From Bacteroidales bacterium (lineage in GTDB: Bacteria; Bacteroidota; Bacteroidia; Bacteroidales; UBA932): DNA of 64,000 bases. A program made the position numbers and the translations under genes. Under the pieces are notes generated by a model. It saw only the letters and a list, made by a program, of their open reading frames with translations, ran no database searches and was not told the origin of the DNA. The stretch is taken from assembly GCA_017445755.1 (NCBI GenBank), contig JAFSSE010000035.1, positions 1 through 64,000 of the forward strand, given 5' to 3'. Below, one piece after another: positions 45,801-53,513 of this stretch (its first letter is position 1; the number at the start of each line of letters is the position of its first letter).

Positions 45801-46300
45801 CCGGCTTCTTCTACGGCCCTTACAACCGTCCGTACAGCCCGTACCTCACCAAGACGATGACCGGCGACAACTACGCCCATGTCGACTACAGCACCGAGAA
45901 CTGGACGGTTACGAACTATGATTCGAACCCGTACTGGTCCCGCCGTGTCGGTTACAGCGCCAACCGTAACCTCGGTCCTCTCACCTATGAGAACGACCAC
46001 TATCTCCAGAATGTCGCGTATGTCCGTCTCAAGAACCTGACCATCGACTATACTCTTCCGGAGAAGATTCTCAAGGGAACCGACATCTCCAATGTCCGTT
46101 TCTACGTCGCCATGGAGAACCTCTGGACCTGGTCTCCTATGTTCAGGATCACCGACATGTTCGACCCTGAGGTCATCGGGCTCGGCGACTCCGACTTCGA
46201 CAGCTCGGGCTCCAGCTACTACGGCCTCTCCGGTGTCGGTGAGGGTTACAGCTACCCGATGCTCCGTACCTATACCTTTGGTGTCAACTTAACATTCTAA
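42896..46300 (+). CDS. susC: SusC/RagA-family TonB-linked outer-membrane transporter
   Basis: A 1134-residue protein: signal peptide (cut after VFAQ, residue 24), carboxypeptidase-regulatory-like domain (about 25-100), TonB-box/plug region with DATVVVGYGTLKK and NITRSLQGQIPGLNIIQ (about 103-230), then a 22-strand barrel ending in phenylalanine (GVNLTF). SusC forms the pore beneath the SusD lid and imports oligomers of the locus substrate using ExbB/ExbD/TonB energy. susD follows after 15 bases. The label SusC is a family name and does not mean starch. Confidence 0.95.
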   Translation: MKIKIFSCAAALVGFLMGVSVFAQNVTVTGTVYDAATNEPVPGAAVMVKGTTTGDVTGASGTYSLRAPKDGILVCQFFGYKTIEVAIDGRTRVDFSLEEDATVLDATVVVGYGTLKKSQLVGSVENLDGDVIADRPNSNITRSLQGQIPGLNIIQTDGKASHSGSVYIRGNKTSYNTRASATSASGSGHSIGNGGSALVLIDGVEGSLGQVNPSDVETVSVLKDASSAAIYGAKAAYGVILITTKEAKDEKISVTYSGSYSINERLIKWEDNIVSDGLEWLEAFYEFYAADAAVPGASGKVPTTINTQSVAMSGMTYLDSYRAIAAARAEGMEYNEYGVLPDDPTGYSLGSGGQFLYYGNTNWLSYFYKRQYASQTHDISVRGSSKKVNFSLTGRYYGQDGIYKMGDESYNTYNLRAKAKVKINKWLSIDNNTSLYRSIQTQPMFTTGSLVAHQIDQHGQPVLVPYNPDGTYALAANKTSFASFIEGNTGQDDSNLTVTTTTGINLDIVKDVLKIRGDFGYRAIRRWRERYRAPLAFYSAPGKATDYVTQESSYKSRWTYDTDQIQANLVLTWTPKLGPNHELNVVAGSNLEDYRYNRFYIQRKGMLFPAMYSSYELFDGTEIKVEQNDSSYGILGFFGRANYTLLKRYIFEVSARYDGSSKFPTSQQWGFFPSASAGWRLSEEPFMEWSRTWLDNLKIRANYGSLGNGTVSPYTFLETMGISKTDIVIGGVKANYTSQPTPIPSSLTWETVTTYDLGMDMDILHSRLSFSGDIYRRNTTDLITSGPEIPAIYGSTSSPIGNYAALRTDGWELTLSWRDQFKLAGKDFQYSIKGSLWDSRTWVTKYETTTHTVNNYYEGKEIGEIWGFRTAGIFRDNEEANNWATDTMHKNGSNFRAYAGDLKFVDLDGDGDINYGNYTVEDPGDLTVIGNITPRYQFGLNLDFKWNGLGLSMFFQGVGKRDWYPTVETGFFYGPYNRPYSPYLTKTMTGDNYAHVDYSTENWTVTNYDSNPYWSRRVGYSANRNLGPLTYENDHYLQNVAYVRLKNLTIDYTLPEKILKGTDISNVRFYVAMENLWTWSPMFRITDMFDPEVIGLGDSDFDSSGSSYYGLSGVGEGYSYPMLRTYTFGVNLTF

Positions 46301-46315
46301 GGGGAGGAAATGACA

Positions 46316-48160
46316 ATGAAAAAATTTATCAATATTCTTTCAGCTGCGGCTGTTCTCTTCGGAATGACGGCTTGTGACATTGAGGAATTCCTCACCAGGG
46401 AACCGATCAATGAATTCAGCGCAGAAACCTATTTCGCTTCGGAGGCGGAGCTTGAGATGTACGCGAACGGTATGCTCAACGCCTACATGCCCGACTATAC
46501 CGAGACCGCCGGCGGCGACTCTTACAATGACCTGATTGCGACGAAGACCTCCACGGACTTCTTCCGCGCCGACGTCGAGTGGAACAGCACCCGCCAGGGC
46601 TCCTGGAGCTGGGGCTTCCTGAGGAAGATGAACTACATGCTCGACAACATGGACAAGGCCAAGAATAACGTGAGCGAAGACATCTACAATCACTATGAGG
46701 GTGTCGCCCGCTTCTGGAGGGCTTACAACTATTTCTCCCGGCTCAAGACCTTCTCCGACATTCCGTGGGTGGAGCACTATGTCCAGCCGAGCGATACGGC
46801 AATCCTCTACGGTGCCCGTGACGACCGCGAATATGTATTCCACAAAATTGCGGAAGACCTTGATTTCGCCTGCGAGAACGTCATGAACGGCAAGTTCAAG
46901 ACCGCCGAGCGTTCTGTCATCTGCAAGGATATCGTCGAGGCCTTCGCCTCCCGTTTCTACCTTTATGAGGCCTCCTTCCGCCAGAACGTCAAGGTCAACC
47001 CTGCGACGAACAAGGCCTGGACCAATTCCTACGAGACCGTAAAGGACCTCTACGAGAAGGCCCAGAAGTACGCCAAGGATGTAATCGACAACGGCGGTTA
47101 TTCGCTTGTGAAGGACTATCCTTCCCTGTTCATCAGCGACCAGCTCCTCTCCAATGAGGTTATCTGGGGAAAGACCTTCCTCACCGAAGTCAACGGGCGT
47201 CACTCCTATACCCGTTACTTCCACTCCTCGACCCTCGGACAGCAGTATTCCGGAACCAAGGACCTCGTCCGCATGTTCCTCAAGACTGACGGTACTCCGA
47301 TCTCCGACGCCGAGGCCCAGCAGTCGATCACTACCGAGTTCAACGGACGTGACAGCCGCCTTTCCGCGACGGTCCTCGGCCCTGGCCGCAAGATTGTCAA
47401 CGCGGCGGGTGCCACTGCGAACGAGACGGTGGACTTCACCTTCTGCAAGACCGGTTACCAGATCGTCAAGTGGTGCATTCCAGATGAGTCGCACTTCCAG
47501 AACTCCGTTGACGAGAACAGTATTCCGATCGTCCGTTATCCGGAAGTCCTGCTGAACTACGCCGAGGCCAGCGAGGCCCTTGCTAACCTCGACGGCGGAA
47601 CTATTTCCGCCGATGTATGGAATGCAACGGTCGGACTACTCCGCGAGAGGGCCGGAGTCACGAATGTCTATCCGACAGCCCGCGACCCCTGGCTGTACAA
47701 CTATTATACTGAGGGTCTTGTCAATCCGGCTACTTCCATTACTCCTGTAATGCTTGAGATCCGCCGTGAGAGGGTTACCGAGCTGACCTTCGAAAGCGAA
47801 CTCCGCCAGGCCGACCTCTATCGTTACGGCCAGGCCGATCTCGTCGTCAGGAGGTATAAGAGCAAAGGTTGGGCAGGTATCTGGGTTACTCCTGAAGAGG
47901 CGGCCGACGGATTGAAGTTCGAAGGCATGACTTATACCTTCAAGAGCGCTGCCAGCGGAGCCGTCAACTCGACTACCAACTATCCGATCAAGCCGGAAGC
48001 GAGCGTCGTTAACACTGACTGGTTCCTTTCCGAAGGCGATCATGGATATCTTGTCTATGTTTATGCCCTCGCCTGGGAGGCCAAGAAGTATTGCCGTCCT
48101 ATTCCGCTCAGTGCCTATACTATCAACCCGGCCCTTGGCCAGAACTACGGATGGGATTAA
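46316..48160 (+). CDS. susD: SusD/RagB-family nutrient-binding lipoprotein
   Basis: A 614-residue lipoprotein (LFGMTACDIEEFLTREP, lipid Cys about residue 18). SusD features are the early EEFLTREP segment, the TPR-type helices (about 80-230) and VRYPEVLLNYAEA / EIRRERVTELTFE near residues 405-495. It is the surface lid on SusC. Two starts are possible; GGGGAGG (46301-46307) is 8 bases from the ATG at 46316 but only 2 from the ATG at 46310, so 46316 is preferred. The phosphoesterase gene starts 6 bases after the stop. Confidence 0.93.
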   Translation: MKKFINILSAAAVLFGMTACDIEEFLTREPINEFSAETYFASEAELEMYANGMLNAYMPDYTETAGGDSYNDLIATKTSTDFFRADVEWNSTRQGSWSWGFLRKMNYMLDNMDKAKNNVSEDIYNHYEGVARFWRAYNYFSRLKTFSDIPWVEHYVQPSDTAILYGARDDREYVFHKIAEDLDFACENVMNGKFKTAERSVICKDIVEAFASRFYLYEASFRQNVKVNPATNKAWTNSYETVKDLYEKAQKYAKDVIDNGGYSLVKDYPSLFISDQLLSNEVIWGKTFLTEVNGRHSYTRYFHSSTLGQQYSGTKDLVRMFLKTDGTPISDAEAQQSITTEFNGRDSRLSATVLGPGRKIVNAAGATANETVDFTFCKTGYQIVKWCIPDESHFQNSVDENSIPIVRYPEVLLNYAEASEALANLDGGTISADVWNATVGLLRERAGVTNVYPTARDPWLYNYYTEGLVNPATSITPVMLEIRRERVTELTFESELRQADLYRYGQADLVVRRYKSKGWAGIWVTPEEAADGLKFEGMTYTFKSAASGAVNSTTNYPIKPEASVVNTDWFLSEGDHGYLVYVYALAWEAKKYCRPIPLSAYTINPALGQNYGWD

Positions 48161-48166
48161 TTCATA

Positions 48167-49942
48167 ATGAGAAAGAAAGTATACTACCTGATTTTATTTG
48201 CAGCGGTGGCCCTTTTCGGGGCCACTGCCTGCGAAGATGACAAAAACCCGGACGAAGGACAGAAAACGGTTGCCTCCGAGACGGATCCGGTAATGTCGGA
48301 GCTTACTGAAACGGCTATCGGCGGGACAGCCATCGCCTCTTCCGCTACGGTCGCAGGCCTCATCAAGAACCTGAAGACCGGGCAGCCGGTTCCCGGAGTA
48401 AACGTTACGGACGGCTATTCATGGGTCAAGACGGACGCCAACGGCGTCTACCAGATGACCTTCAATGAAAAAGCCCGCAAGATTTACATCACGACCCCTT
48501 CGGAGTACAAGATAGGACTGGACCAGTACGGTTATCCGAATTTCTACTGCAAGGACAATGTCTCCTACGGCAAGAAATACCGGATTGACTTCACCCTGGA
48601 TCCGCTGGACGCTCCTGAGACTGACTTCGTCATCTTCCCTATCAGCGACCCCCAGTGTGCGACTACTGGCGAGGTGGCCCGGTACGTTACTGAGACCATC
48701 CCCAAGATCAAAGAAGACGCCGTCAAGACCGGCAAGCATGTCTATGCGATTACCCTCGGAGACATCATCTTCGACAGCAACATCACATGGTATCCGATGT
48801 ACGTTGCGATGCGCAATGTCGTGGCCGGTGACTGGACGATTCCCTTCTTCCAGTGCATGGGTAACCACGACCACGATGCAACTTCCTTCTCAACCAGCGA
48901 TGAACGTCTCGACATGCAGTGGAAGTCCCAGGCCAACTTCGTGAAGTACTTCGGTCCCCAGGACTACTCCTTCGACCGGGGCAACGTTCACATAATCGTT
49001 ATGGATAATGTCTATGTGACGGGTTCCTCCTCTTCTTCCAAGAGCAACGGAAAGACCTGTACATATGCTTCCGGATTCAGTGAGGCGCAGTACAGGTGGC
49101 TCGTCCAGGATATCGCCAATGTGGAGAATCCTTCCGAGAAGATGGTCATAATGTGCAACCACATACCGTGGCGCAGCGGCGGCGGATCGACATCCGGTGC
49201 TAGCATGAACAAGGACAAATACTACTCCCAGGCCCTTGCCCTGTTAACCAAGTTCCACGAAGCCCATATAATGATTGGACATACCCACTATTCGCAGAAT
49301 TACATCCATACGGAGAAGACCCAGGGCGGAACCCCGATCTACGAGCATGTACATGGTGCTGCCTGCGGCGCATGGTGGGCGTGTAACTCCAATGTGACCG
49401 GCGCTCCTAACGGCTTTGGCTACTTCGAAGTCTCCGGGAAACAGGCGAAGAACTGGCAGGCGATGAATGCCAACTTCGACGACAGTTTCCAGATGCGAAT
49501 CTGGAACGGTGACCAGGAGTTTTCCGGCAGCAAGGGATACAAGCTCAAGTGGTCCAATGCGTCCAATACGGTGAACGGCCTTACGGCAAAGGGTTTTGCA
49601 AACGCCGCCGGATCTTTTGTCGCAGAAATCTGGAACGACGACGTCTCCAATTGGAAAGTCGAGTTCTGGCAGAACGGCCAGAAGGTCGGTAATTTTACAC
49701 GTGCAAGTGCCAGCGGAATTTGCAACATCCCCCTTGTCTCTTACTGGTTTAATGAGAAGGGTAAGTCTACGGATACCTGGACCAACTCTACGGCAAGCCA
49801 TGAGTGGTACTACAAACCCGCATCCGGCAATCCGGCCGCGGAAACGAACTGGGAGGTGAGGGCCTACCACACCATCCCTGGTTCCGGAACGGTCAACACC
49901 TATACGGCGAATAAACTGACGACGGATTACAGTACATTCTAG
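48167..49942 (+). CDS. calcineurin-type phosphoesterase lipoprotein, paralogue 1
   Basis: A 591-residue lipoprotein (Cys22). An N-terminal beta domain of the carboxypeptidase-regulatory type (about 50-148, MetallophosN-like) precedes the metallophosphoesterase core (about 150-410): DPQ (161-163, Gln in place of the usual His of DxH), LGD (197-199), GNHDH (232-236), NHIPW (331-335) and GHTH (371-374). A C-terminal beta domain follows (about 430-591). It is third in a susC-susD-phosphoesterase operon, so its substrate is likely the one bound by SusCD. A terminator follows 8 bases past the stop. Confidence 0.88.
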   Translation: MRKKVYYLILFAAVALFGATACEDDKNPDEGQKTVASETDPVMSELTETAIGGTAIASSATVAGLIKNLKTGQPVPGVNVTDGYSWVKTDANGVYQMTFNEKARKIYITTPSEYKIGLDQYGYPNFYCKDNVSYGKKYRIDFTLDPLDAPETDFVIFPISDPQCATTGEVARYVTETIPKIKEDAVKTGKHVYAITLGDIIFDSNITWYPMYVAMRNVVAGDWTIPFFQCMGNHDHDATSFSTSDERLDMQWKSQANFVKYFGPQDYSFDRGNVHIIVMDNVYVTGSSSSSKSNGKTCTYASGFSEAQYRWLVQDIANVENPSEKMVIMCNHIPWRSGGGSTSGASMNKDKYYSQALALLTKFHEAHIMIGHTHYSQNYIHTEKTQGGTPIYEHVHGAACGAWWACNSNVTGAPNGFGYFEVSGKQAKNWQAMNANFDDSFQMRIWNGDQEFSGSKGYKLKWSNASNTVNGLTAKGFANAAGSFVAEIWNDDVSNWKVEFWQNGQKVGNFTRASASGICNIPLVSYWFNEKGKSTDTWTNSTASHEWYYKPASGNPAAETNWEVRAYHTIPGSGTVNTYTANKLTTDYSTF

Positions 49943-49950
49943 CTTTTTTG

Positions 49951-49980
49951 AAAGGGACCGGGAAACCGGTCTCTTTTTTT
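49951..49980 (+). terminator. terminator of the susCD-phosphoesterase operon
   Basis: GGGACCGG (49954-49961) pairs with CCGGTCTC (49966-49973), with one G-U pair, around a GAAA tetraloop, followed by seven T (49974-49980). Confidence 0.9.
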
Positions 49981-49982
49981 CT

Positions 49983-49990
49983 TATCTTTG
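49983..49990 (+). promoter_or_regulatory. -7 box of the pseudouridine synthase gene
   Basis: TATCTTTG lies directly after the terminator T-run. The start codon begins 5 bases after its last G, so the transcript would begin at the ATG (leaderless). Confidence 0.5.
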
Positions 49991-49994
49991 CACC

Positions 49995-50726
49995 ATGTAC
50001 AGAGAATTGTCGGAAGCGGAATTCGCGGACCTGTCGGCCCGTATTATATATGAGGACAACCACCTGCTGGTCTTCAACAAGAGGGTGGGGGAGATTGTCC
50101 AGGGTGACAAGACGGGCGATGAACCGCTTGCAGAGACGCTCAAGGGCTTTATAGCGCAAAGGGACGGAAAACCGGGACAGGTGTTCCTCGGCATTCCCCA
50201 CCGGCTGGACCGTCCGGTCAGCGGACTTACCATTTTCGCAAAGACCTCCAAGGCCTTGGAACGCCTCTCCGGGATGTTCCGGGACGGCGCTGTCCATAAG
50301 CATTACTGGGCTCTCTGCTGCGCAGCTCCCGCCGTTCCTTCGGCGGAGCTGGACAATTATCTTATGAGAAATGAAAAGCAGAACAAGGCCTATATCGTAA
50401 AGCCCCGCCCTGACGGATCCCTTCCGAAGGAAGCCAGGCTGGCGAAGCTTATCTATACCGTTCTGGGCTCTACAGACCGATATCATCTTATTGATGTAGA
50501 GCTTCTTACGGGACGGCATCACCAGATCCGCTGCCAGCTGGCCGCCCTTGGCTGCCCGATAAAGGGTGACCTTAAATATGGAGCCCCCCGTTCCAATCCG
50601 GACGGCGGAATCTCCCTCCATGCCCGTTCAATCCGTTTCGTCCATCCTGTAAGGAAGGAGGAAATGACCCTTGTCGCCCCTCTTCCCTCTACCTGGAAGG
50701 GCGTTGAAAAATTCGAATCCCTATGA
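49995..50726 (+). CDS. RluA-family pseudouridine synthase
   Basis: A 243-residue protein without the N-terminal S4 domain. The catalytic aspartate motif is HRLDRPVSGL (about residues 69-78); LTGRHHQIRCQLA and GDLKYGA complete the RluA pattern. It isomerises uridine to pseudouridine in rRNA or tRNA; the target is unknown, but the short form is typical of several RluA relatives. Its stop overlaps the start of the epimerase gene by 4 bases (ATGA). Confidence 0.9.
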   Translation: MYRELSEAEFADLSARIIYEDNHLLVFNKRVGEIVQGDKTGDEPLAETLKGFIAQRDGKPGQVFLGIPHRLDRPVSGLTIFAKTSKALERLSGMFRDGAVHKHYWALCCAAPAVPSAELDNYLMRNEKQNKAYIVKPRPDGSLPKEARLAKLIYTVLGSTDRYHLIDVELLTGRHHQIRCQLAALGCPIKGDLKYGAPRSNPDGGISLHARSIRFVHPVRKEEMTLVAPLPSTWKGVEKFESL

Positions 50727-51439
50727 GACACAGTCCCAAGATTTCCGTGTCGGTAATGTGTTCCGACCTCCTGTCCCTCGGCCGCGATATTGAGACGTTG
50801 GAGCGGCTCGGCGTAGATATGCTCCATGTAGATGTCATGGACGCCCACTTTGTCCCGAACCTGACTTTCGGCCCTGATTTCATAAAGGCCATGCAGCGCT
50901 TCACCCGCCTCCCGGTGGACTGCCACTTCATGGTCACGGACCCGGAGCTGATGTTCTCGAAGCTGACCCTTAGGGAGGGAGATATCTTTACGGCCCATGT
51001 GGAACTTACCGCCGCCGAGGCGGGGCAGGACGCTCCCTTCCCCTCCGATCCCCGCTCTTACCGGGAACTCGCCTCGAAGGTCCATGCCTCCGGCGCCCTT
51101 TTCGGGCTGGCCGTCAATCCAGAGACCCCCGTGGAGGCCCTGGAGCCCCATCTTGACATTATCGACAGGGTTACTCTTATGCTGGTCCATCCGGGTTTTG
51201 CCGGGGCGAAGATGGTGGAGGGGATCATGGAAAAGGTCGCTGCGGCCCGAGAGTTCCTCGACGGTAACGGGCGTCCAGATGTGGAAATCTCGGTCGATGG
51301 CTCGGTCAGCGCCGAGCGCGCCGCTTATATGGCAGGACTGGGAGCCAGCATCTTTGTCGGCGGAACGGCCGGTATCTACCGCCAGGGGCTTTCCCTCGAT
51401 GAAACAATCCCCGCCTTCCGCCGCGCCATCGAAATCTGA
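50723..51439 (+). CDS. rpe: ribulose-phosphate 3-epimerase family protein
   Basis: A 238-residue TIM-barrel enzyme. The metal/catalytic site is seen in MLHVDVMDAHFVPNLTFG (about residues 33-50), DCHFMV (His) and VDGSVS (Asp, about 192). It normally interconverts ribulose-5- and xylulose-5-phosphate. LVHPGFAGAKM differs from the common NPGFGGQ of Rpe, and MDAHF replaces MDGHF, so a related epimerase such as an allulose-6-phosphate type is possible. It is translationally coupled to the pseudouridine synthase. Confidence 0.8.
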   Translation: MRHSPKISVSVMCSDLLSLGRDIETLERLGVDMLHVDVMDAHFVPNLTFGPDFIKAMQRFTRLPVDCHFMVTDPELMFSKLTLREGDIFTAHVELTAAEAGQDAPFPSDPRSYRELASKVHASGALFGLAVNPETPVEALEPHLDIIDRVTLMLVHPGFAGAKMVEGIMEKVAAAREFLDGNGRPDVEISVDGSVSAERAAYMAGLGASIFVGGTAGIYRQGLSLDETIPAFRRAIEI

Positions 51440-51515
51440 CAAAATGGCAGGATAAGGGGATTGGCACGGAGTTCGATAGTTTCCCGGTCGGAAAACAAAT
51501 AAAAACGACAATATT

Positions 51516-53399
51516 ATGGGAAAAATTATCGGAATCGACCTCGGCACAACGAACTCCTGTGTCGCCGTCATGGAAGGCAATCAGCCAACCGTAATCATCA
51601 ATAACGAGGGCCAGCGTACGACGCCTTCGATCGTTGCGTTCACCGATGGCGGAGAGCGTAAGATCGGTAATCCGGCTAAGCGTCAGGCCATTACCAACCC
51701 GAACAATACCGTTTTCTCCATCAAGAGGTTCATGGGCGAGACCTTCGACCAGGTCTCTACCGAAGTGGGCCGTGTGCCGTACAAGGTGGTGCGCGGTGAC
51801 AACAATACCCCGAGGGTGGATATCAACGGGAAACTCTATACCCCTCAGGAAATTTCCGCAATGATTCTCCAGAAGATGAAGAAGACTGCGGAAGATTATC
51901 TCCGTCAGGAGGTTACCGAGGCGGTTATTACCGTTCCGGCGTACTTCTCCGACTCCCAGCGCCAGGCGACCAAGGAGGCCGGCCGTATCGCCGGACTCGA
52001 TGTCAAGCGTATTATCAATGAACCGACTGCAGCCGCCCTTGCCTATGGACTTGACAAGAAGGACAAGGACATGAAGGTCGCAGTCTATGACCTCGGTGGC
52101 GGTACCTTCGATATCTCCATCCTGGAACTCGGAAGCGGCGTTTTCGAGGTGAAATCCACCAACGGTGACACCCATCTCGGCGGTGACGACTTCGACCAGG
52201 TCATTATCGACTGGCTCGCAGGGGAGTTCGCCGCAGAGAACGGCGGAATCGACCTCAAGAAGGACCCGATGGCTCTCCAGCGTCTTAAAGAGGCGGCCGA
52301 GAAGGCGAAAATCGAACTCTCGAACCAGACCTCCGCAGATATCAACCTGCCGTACATCATGCCTGTCGACGGTGTACCGAAGCACCTTGTGAAGACCCTT
52401 TCGAGGGCTAAGTTCGAGCAGCTTTCCGACGCCCTCTTCCAGCGCACTATCGGCCCTTGCCGCCAGGCCCTGAAGGATGCCGGTCTCCAGCCCTCCGACA
52501 TTGACGAGGTCCTTCTCGTCGGCGGCTCGACCCGTATCCCTTATGTCCAGGAGCTCGTAAAGAACTTCTTCGGTAAGGAACCCAACCGCAGCGTTAACCC
52601 GGACGAGGTTGTCGCTATCGGCGCTTCAATCCAGGGCGGTGTCCTCGCCGGTGATGTCAAGGATGTCCTCCTTCTCGACGTGACCCCGCTTTCCCTCGGT
52701 ATCGAAACTCTCGGCGGTGTCATGACAAAGCTCATCGAGTCCAACACCACTATCCCGGCCCGCAAGTCCCAGGTCTTCTCGACTGCCGCCGACAACCAGC
52801 CGGCCGTTGACATTCGGGTTCTCCAGGGTGAGCGCCCCATGGCGAAGGACAATAAGGAAATCGGCATGTTCCATCTCGACGGAATCGCCCCGGCTCCCCG
52901 TGGCGTTCCCCAGATCGAGGTAAACTTTGACATCGATGCCAACGGTATCCTCAATGTATCCGCCAAGGACAAGGCGACCGGAAAGGAGCAGCACATCCGC
53001 ATCGAGGCCTCCTCGGGCCTTTCGGATGCTGAAATCCAGCGCATGAGGGACGAGGCGAAGGCAAATGAGGCCGCTGACAAGGCGGAGAAGGAGCGGGTTG
53101 ACAAAATCAACAATGCCGACGCCCTTACCTTCCAGGCCGAGAAATTCCTCCGTGATAACGGGGACAAGGTCCCTGCCGATATCAAGGGAGAGGTCGAGAG
53201 CAACGTAAACCTCTTGAAGGAAGCCGTGAAGGCGCAGAATATCGCCGATATCGACCGCTACAGCGAGGCGCTCCAGAAGGCCTTCGAAAAGATGTACCAG
53301 CAGACCCAGCAGGGTGGTCCCCAGCAAGGTGATCCTCAGGGCCCGTTCCAGGGCGGTCCCCAGCAGGGAGGACCGGATCAGGGTCCTGACGAGCAGTAG
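51516..53399 (+). CDS. dnaK: chaperone protein DnaK (Hsp70)
   Basis: A 627-residue Hsp70. The ATPase domain has [17 protein letters not shown] (about 4-20), DLGGGTFD (about 193-200) and [14 protein letters not shown]; the substrate domain (about 385-500) and helical lid follow. The tail from about residue 594 is rich in Gln, Gly and Pro with repeated GGPQQG units. It lacks the acidic end (DVDFEEVK-like) that DnaK usually has. No grpE or dnaJ is adjacent. It stands alone between the epimerase gene and a terminator. Confidence 0.94.
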   Translation: MGKIIGIDLGTTNSCVAVMEGNQPTVIINNEGQRTTPSIVAFTDGGERKIGNPAKRQAITNPNNTVFSIKRFMGETFDQVSTEVGRVPYKVVRGDNNTPRVDINGKLYTPQEISAMILQKMKKTAEDYLRQEVTEAVITVPAYFSDSQRQATKEAGRIAGLDVKRIINEPTAAALAYGLDKKDKDMKVAVYDLGGGTFDISILELGSGVFEVKSTNGDTHLGGDDFDQVIIDWLAGEFAAENGGIDLKKDPMALQRLKEAAEKAKIELSNQTSADINLPYIMPVDGVPKHLVKTLSRAKFEQLSDALFQRTIGPCRQALKDAGLQPSDIDEVLLVGGSTRIPYVQELVKNFFGKEPNRSVNPDEVVAIGASIQGGVLAGDVKDVLLLDVTPLSLGIETLGGVMTKLIESNTTIPARKSQVFSTAADNQPAVDIRVLQGERPMAKDNKEIGMFHLDGIAPAPRGVPQIEVNFDIDANGILNVSAKDKATGKEQHIRIEASSGLSDAEIQRMRDEAKANEAADKAEKERVDKINNADALTFQAEKFLRDNGDKVPADIKGEVESNVNLLKEAVKAQNIADIDRYSEALQKAFEKMYQQTQQGGPQQGDPQGPFQGGPQQGGPDQGPDEQ

Positions 53400-53424
53400 G
53401 CCGGAAAAGGGGAAAAACGGAAAT

Positions 53425-53460
53425 GAGGTGATGGCCGCGGAGGCCTCACCTCTTTTATTT
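53425..53460 (+). terminator. dnaK terminator
   Basis: GAGGTGA (53425-53431) pairs with TCACCTC (53446-53452), with an inner GGCC/GGCC stem after a one-base bulge, followed by TTTTATTTTT. Confidence 0.85.
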
Positions 53461-53475
53461 TTCCCTGAAAAGCAT

Positions 53476-53483
53476 TATTTTTG
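53476..53483 (+). promoter_or_regulatory. -7 box of phosphoesterase paralogue 2
   Basis: TATTTTTG, exact TAnnTTTG, lies 30 bases before the start codon and just after the dnaK terminator. No -33 box is clear. Confidence 0.45.
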
Positions 53484-53513
53484 TAAGTTAGATTAGAGCA
53501 ATAACACTAAAAA

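Noticed and set aside
51461-51477. Sigma-54-like site (TTGGCACGGAGTTCGAT) before dnaK
   Set aside because: The -24 half looks good, but the required GC at -12 is absent (GA instead), so it does not meet the consensus.
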